Source: Hyphomicrobiales bacterium
GTDB lineage: Bacteria; Pseudomonadota; Alphaproteobacteria; Rhizobiales; Beijerinckiaceae
Length of the DNA stretch: 8,803 bases
Assembly (NCBI GenBank): GCA_028865375.1
Contig: JAGWKJ010000086.1
Span: 1 to 8,803 of the forward strand
Direction: 5' to 3'
The translations under genes and the position numbers were made by a program. The notes under the pieces were generated by a model. It did no database searches, was not told the origin of the DNA, and saw only the letters and a program-made list of their open reading frames with translations. Below are positions 7,577 to 8,803 of the stretch, one piece after another; position 1 is the stretch's first letter, and every line of letters begins with the position of its first letter.

Positions 7577-8484
7577 AAGTCCCAGCGTCCCGCCGGCGAT
7601 TTCACGAAATCGACGAACGCGCGCAGCGGCGGCGGCACGAGGTGGCGGCCGGAAAAATAGAGGAACGGGCCGTCGAAGCGCGGCCACCAATCCTCCAGCA
7701 CAGGCGCGAGTTCGCCGCGCTCGAAATGCGGTCGAAGCCAGTCTTCGAACAGGTGGACGACGCCCACGCCCGCGATCGCCGACCGCACCGCCAGCTCCGA
7801 ACCGCCGCCGGCCTGCACGAGCAGCGGACCGGCGGGATCGACGAGGACGGTCTCGCCGCCGCGCTCGAATTCCCATGGTCTCCCGCGTGCGATCCCGAAG
7901 CGGCTGCGCAGGCAGGCGTGCCGGGCGAGGTCCCGCGGATGCTCCGGGACGCCCGCGCCCGCAAGATAGGCCGGACTGGCGGCCGCGGCGAAGCGTTGGC
8001 GGCGCGGCCCGACCGGGACGGCGATCATGTCCTGTTCGAGCCGTTCCTCGTAGCGGATGCCGGCGTCGAAGCCGCCGGCGAGGATGTCCACGAAGGCCTC
8101 CTGCGTCGTCACTTCGACGACGACGCGCGGATGAGCGGCGAGGAAGGGCGGAAGGATTCGCGCCAGCACCAGCCGCGCGGCGCTCTCCGGAACGTTGAGG
8201 CGCAACGTGCCGGCCGGCTCGTGGGCGAGCGTCCCGGCCTCGTCGAGCGCGCCTTCGACCTCCGCCAGCGCGGGAACGAGCCGCGACATCAGCCGACGGC
8301 CGGCTTCGGTCGCGGCGACGCTCCGCGTCGTGCGGTGCAACAAGCGAACGTCGAGACGCGCCTCCAGCCGGCGCACCGCCTCGCTGAGCCGCGACGCGCT
8401 CGTGCCGCCCTCTCGCGCGGCCTCGCGGAAGCCGCCGGCGCGGACGACGCCGAAAAAGGCCTGGACGTCGTCCAATTCGCCCAT
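7573..8484 (-). CDS. LysR-family transcriptional regulator, 303 residues
   Basis: An N-terminal winged helix-turn-helix (about residues 4-62) with the typical pattern: FFGVVRAGGFREAA, SASRLSEAVRRLEARLDVRL (29-48) and HRTTRSVAATEAG (50-62). A linker helix (63-90) leads to the periplasmic-binding-protein-like effector domain (92-300), including FDAGIRYEERLEQDM (139-153) and GVGVVHLFEDW (239-249). Length is standard. The ATG at 8484 has GGGAG 8 bases upstream. The gene is divergent from the aldo/keto reductase gene with a 91-base intergenic region, the usual layout for a LysR protein controlling its neighbour, so the reductase gene is the likely target; the ligand is unknown. The C-terminus overlaps the acpS stop codon by 4 bases. 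Confidence 0.94.
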   Translation of the reverse strand: MGELDDVQAFFGVVRAGGFREAAREGGTSASRLSEAVRRLEARLDVRLLHRTTRSVAATEAGRRLMSRLVPALAEVEGALDEAGTLAHEPAGTLRLNVPESAARLVLARILPPFLAAHPRVVVEVTTQEAFVDILAGGFDAGIRYEERLEQDMIAVPVGPRRQRFAAAASPAYLAGAGVPEHPRDLARHACLRSRFGIARGRPWEFERGGETVLVDPAGPLLVQAGGGSELAVRSAIAGVGVVHLFEDWLRPHFERGELAPVLEDWWPRFDGPFLYFSGRHLVPPPLRAFVDFVKSPAGRWDF

Positions 8485-8516
8485 TGTTCGTTCTCCCGCA
8501 CGGCCCGTCCCGATCG

Positions 8517-8541
8517 TGCCGGATTTTGGGCAGTGCCGGCA
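8517..8541. promoter_or_regulatory. Inverted repeat in the LysR/reductase intergenic region, candidate operator
   Basis: TGCCGG (8517-8522) and CCGGCA (8536-8541) form perfect 6-base arms around 13 bases. GTGCCGG also occurs as a direct repeat 17 bases apart (8516 and 8533). The place, between divergent LysR and target genes, is where LysR proteins bind. I do not see a clear T-N11-A core centred in it, so the assignment is tentative. Confidence 0.35.
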
Positions 8542-8563
8542 ACGGCTAAGTTACGCGACATCC

Positions 8564-8570
8564 AAGGAGG
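8564..8570 (+). promoter_or_regulatory. Full-consensus ribosome binding site of the aldo/keto reductase
   Basis: AAGGAGG with a 5-base spacer to the ATG at 8576, the strongest translation signal in the window. It fixes the start and suggests high expression once the gene is induced. Confidence 0.8.
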
Positions 8571-8575
8571 TTCAC

Positions 8576-8803
8576 ATGGTCGGGATCGAGGACGCCGGAC
8601 GGTTCAAGCTGGGCGACCGCATCGTGTCGCGCATGGGCTATGGCGCGATGCAGCTGGCGGGCAAGGGCGTGTTCGGCCCGCCGCGCGACCGCGCCGAGGC
8701 GGTGGCGGTGCTGCGCGATGACGTGGCGTCCGGCGTCGACCACATCGACACCAGCGATTTCTACGGACCCCACGTCACCAACGAGATCATTCGCGAGGCG
8801 CTG
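8576..8803 (+). CDS. Aldo/keto reductase, N-terminal 76 residues; 3' end beyond window
   Basis: The start of an NADPH-dependent aldo/keto reductase, a cytoplasmic TIM-barrel enzyme that reduces aldehydes and ketones. Visible: the opening strands RFKLGDRIVSRMGYGAMQL (9-27), the loop GVFGPPRDRAEAVAVLR (31-47) and the catalytic motif HIDTSDFYG (56-64), in which Asp58 and Tyr63 correspond by motif to the family's catalytic Asp and Tyr. TNEIIREAL (68-76) follows as expected. The catalytic Lys and His and the cofactor-binding end lie outside the window. The start is certain because AAGGAGG precedes it. It is divergent from the LysR gene, which probably regulates it. Substrate unknown. Confidence 0.92.
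   Translation, partial: MVGIEDAGRFKLGDRIVSRMGYGAMQLAGKGVFGPPRDRAEAVAVLRDDVASGVDHIDTSDFYGPHVTNEIIREAL

Noticed and set aside
8485..8492. GTTCGTTC near the LysR start as another LexA box
   Set aside because: The two GTTC units are directly adjacent instead of 7 bases apart, so they do not make the operator.
6287..8542. Minus-strand open frame of 751 residues
   Set aside because: It is antisense to pdxJ and acpS and out of frame with the LysR gene; low-complexity composition, no domain.
6190..8721. Plus-strand open frame of 843 residues
   Set aside because: It crosses the end of nadK, all of pdxJ and acpS, and the antisense of the LysR gene in another frame; an arginine-rich shadow with no domain.

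Overview
The window is very GC-rich and densely packed, with strong G/C bias at third codon positions. The coding signatures (DnaE1, PdxJ, AcpS and NadK of proteobacterial type) and two tandem GTTC-N7-GTTC motifs, the LexA box of Alphaproteobacteria, point to an alphaproteobacterial chromosome. The order cannot be fixed from the sequence alone. I see no insertion sequence, phage gene, tRNA, rRNA or CRISPR array. No stretch longer than about 190 bases lacks a gene.

Left part (1-2770). The minus strand carries the N-terminal 725 residues of dnaE, the alpha subunit of the replicative DNA polymerase, which runs off the left edge. Just upstream on the same strand is a very short gene (2283-2381) for a 32-residue single-span membrane protein. 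It has a strong ribosome binding site and a promoter whose -35/-10 spacer is filled by a perfect LexA box. A second near-perfect box abuts the -35, so four half-sites lie at exact 11-base intervals. This looks like a DNA-damage-inducible micro-membrane protein of the kind exemplified by Caulobacter SidA, possibly co-transcribed with dnaE. A divergent small Cys-containing ORF (2568-2756) is plausible but unproven.

Middle part (2771-5428). Two minus-strand genes follow: a secreted MORN-repeat protein, preceded in transcription order by a conserved protein of unknown function with a CWPHHFD motif. Divergent from these is a 371-residue fusion of a Rieske [2Fe-2S] domain and a flavodoxin-fold NAD(P)H:FMN oxidoreductase domain, a self-contained candidate electron-transfer enzyme.

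Right part (5429-8803). On the plus strand come nadK (NAD kinase), pdxJ (pyridoxine 5'-phosphate synthase) and acpS (holo-ACP synthase). pdxJ and acpS are 6 bases apart and form the well-known operon pair. acpS meets a convergent LysR-type regulator gene and the two stop codons share the palindrome CTAG. The LysR gene is divergent from an aldo/keto reductase gene cut by the right edge, a typical regulator/target layout with a palindrome in the shared intergenic region.

The most interesting element is the SOS-controlled micro-membrane-protein locus upstream of dnaE. The Rieske-flavodoxin fusion is second.
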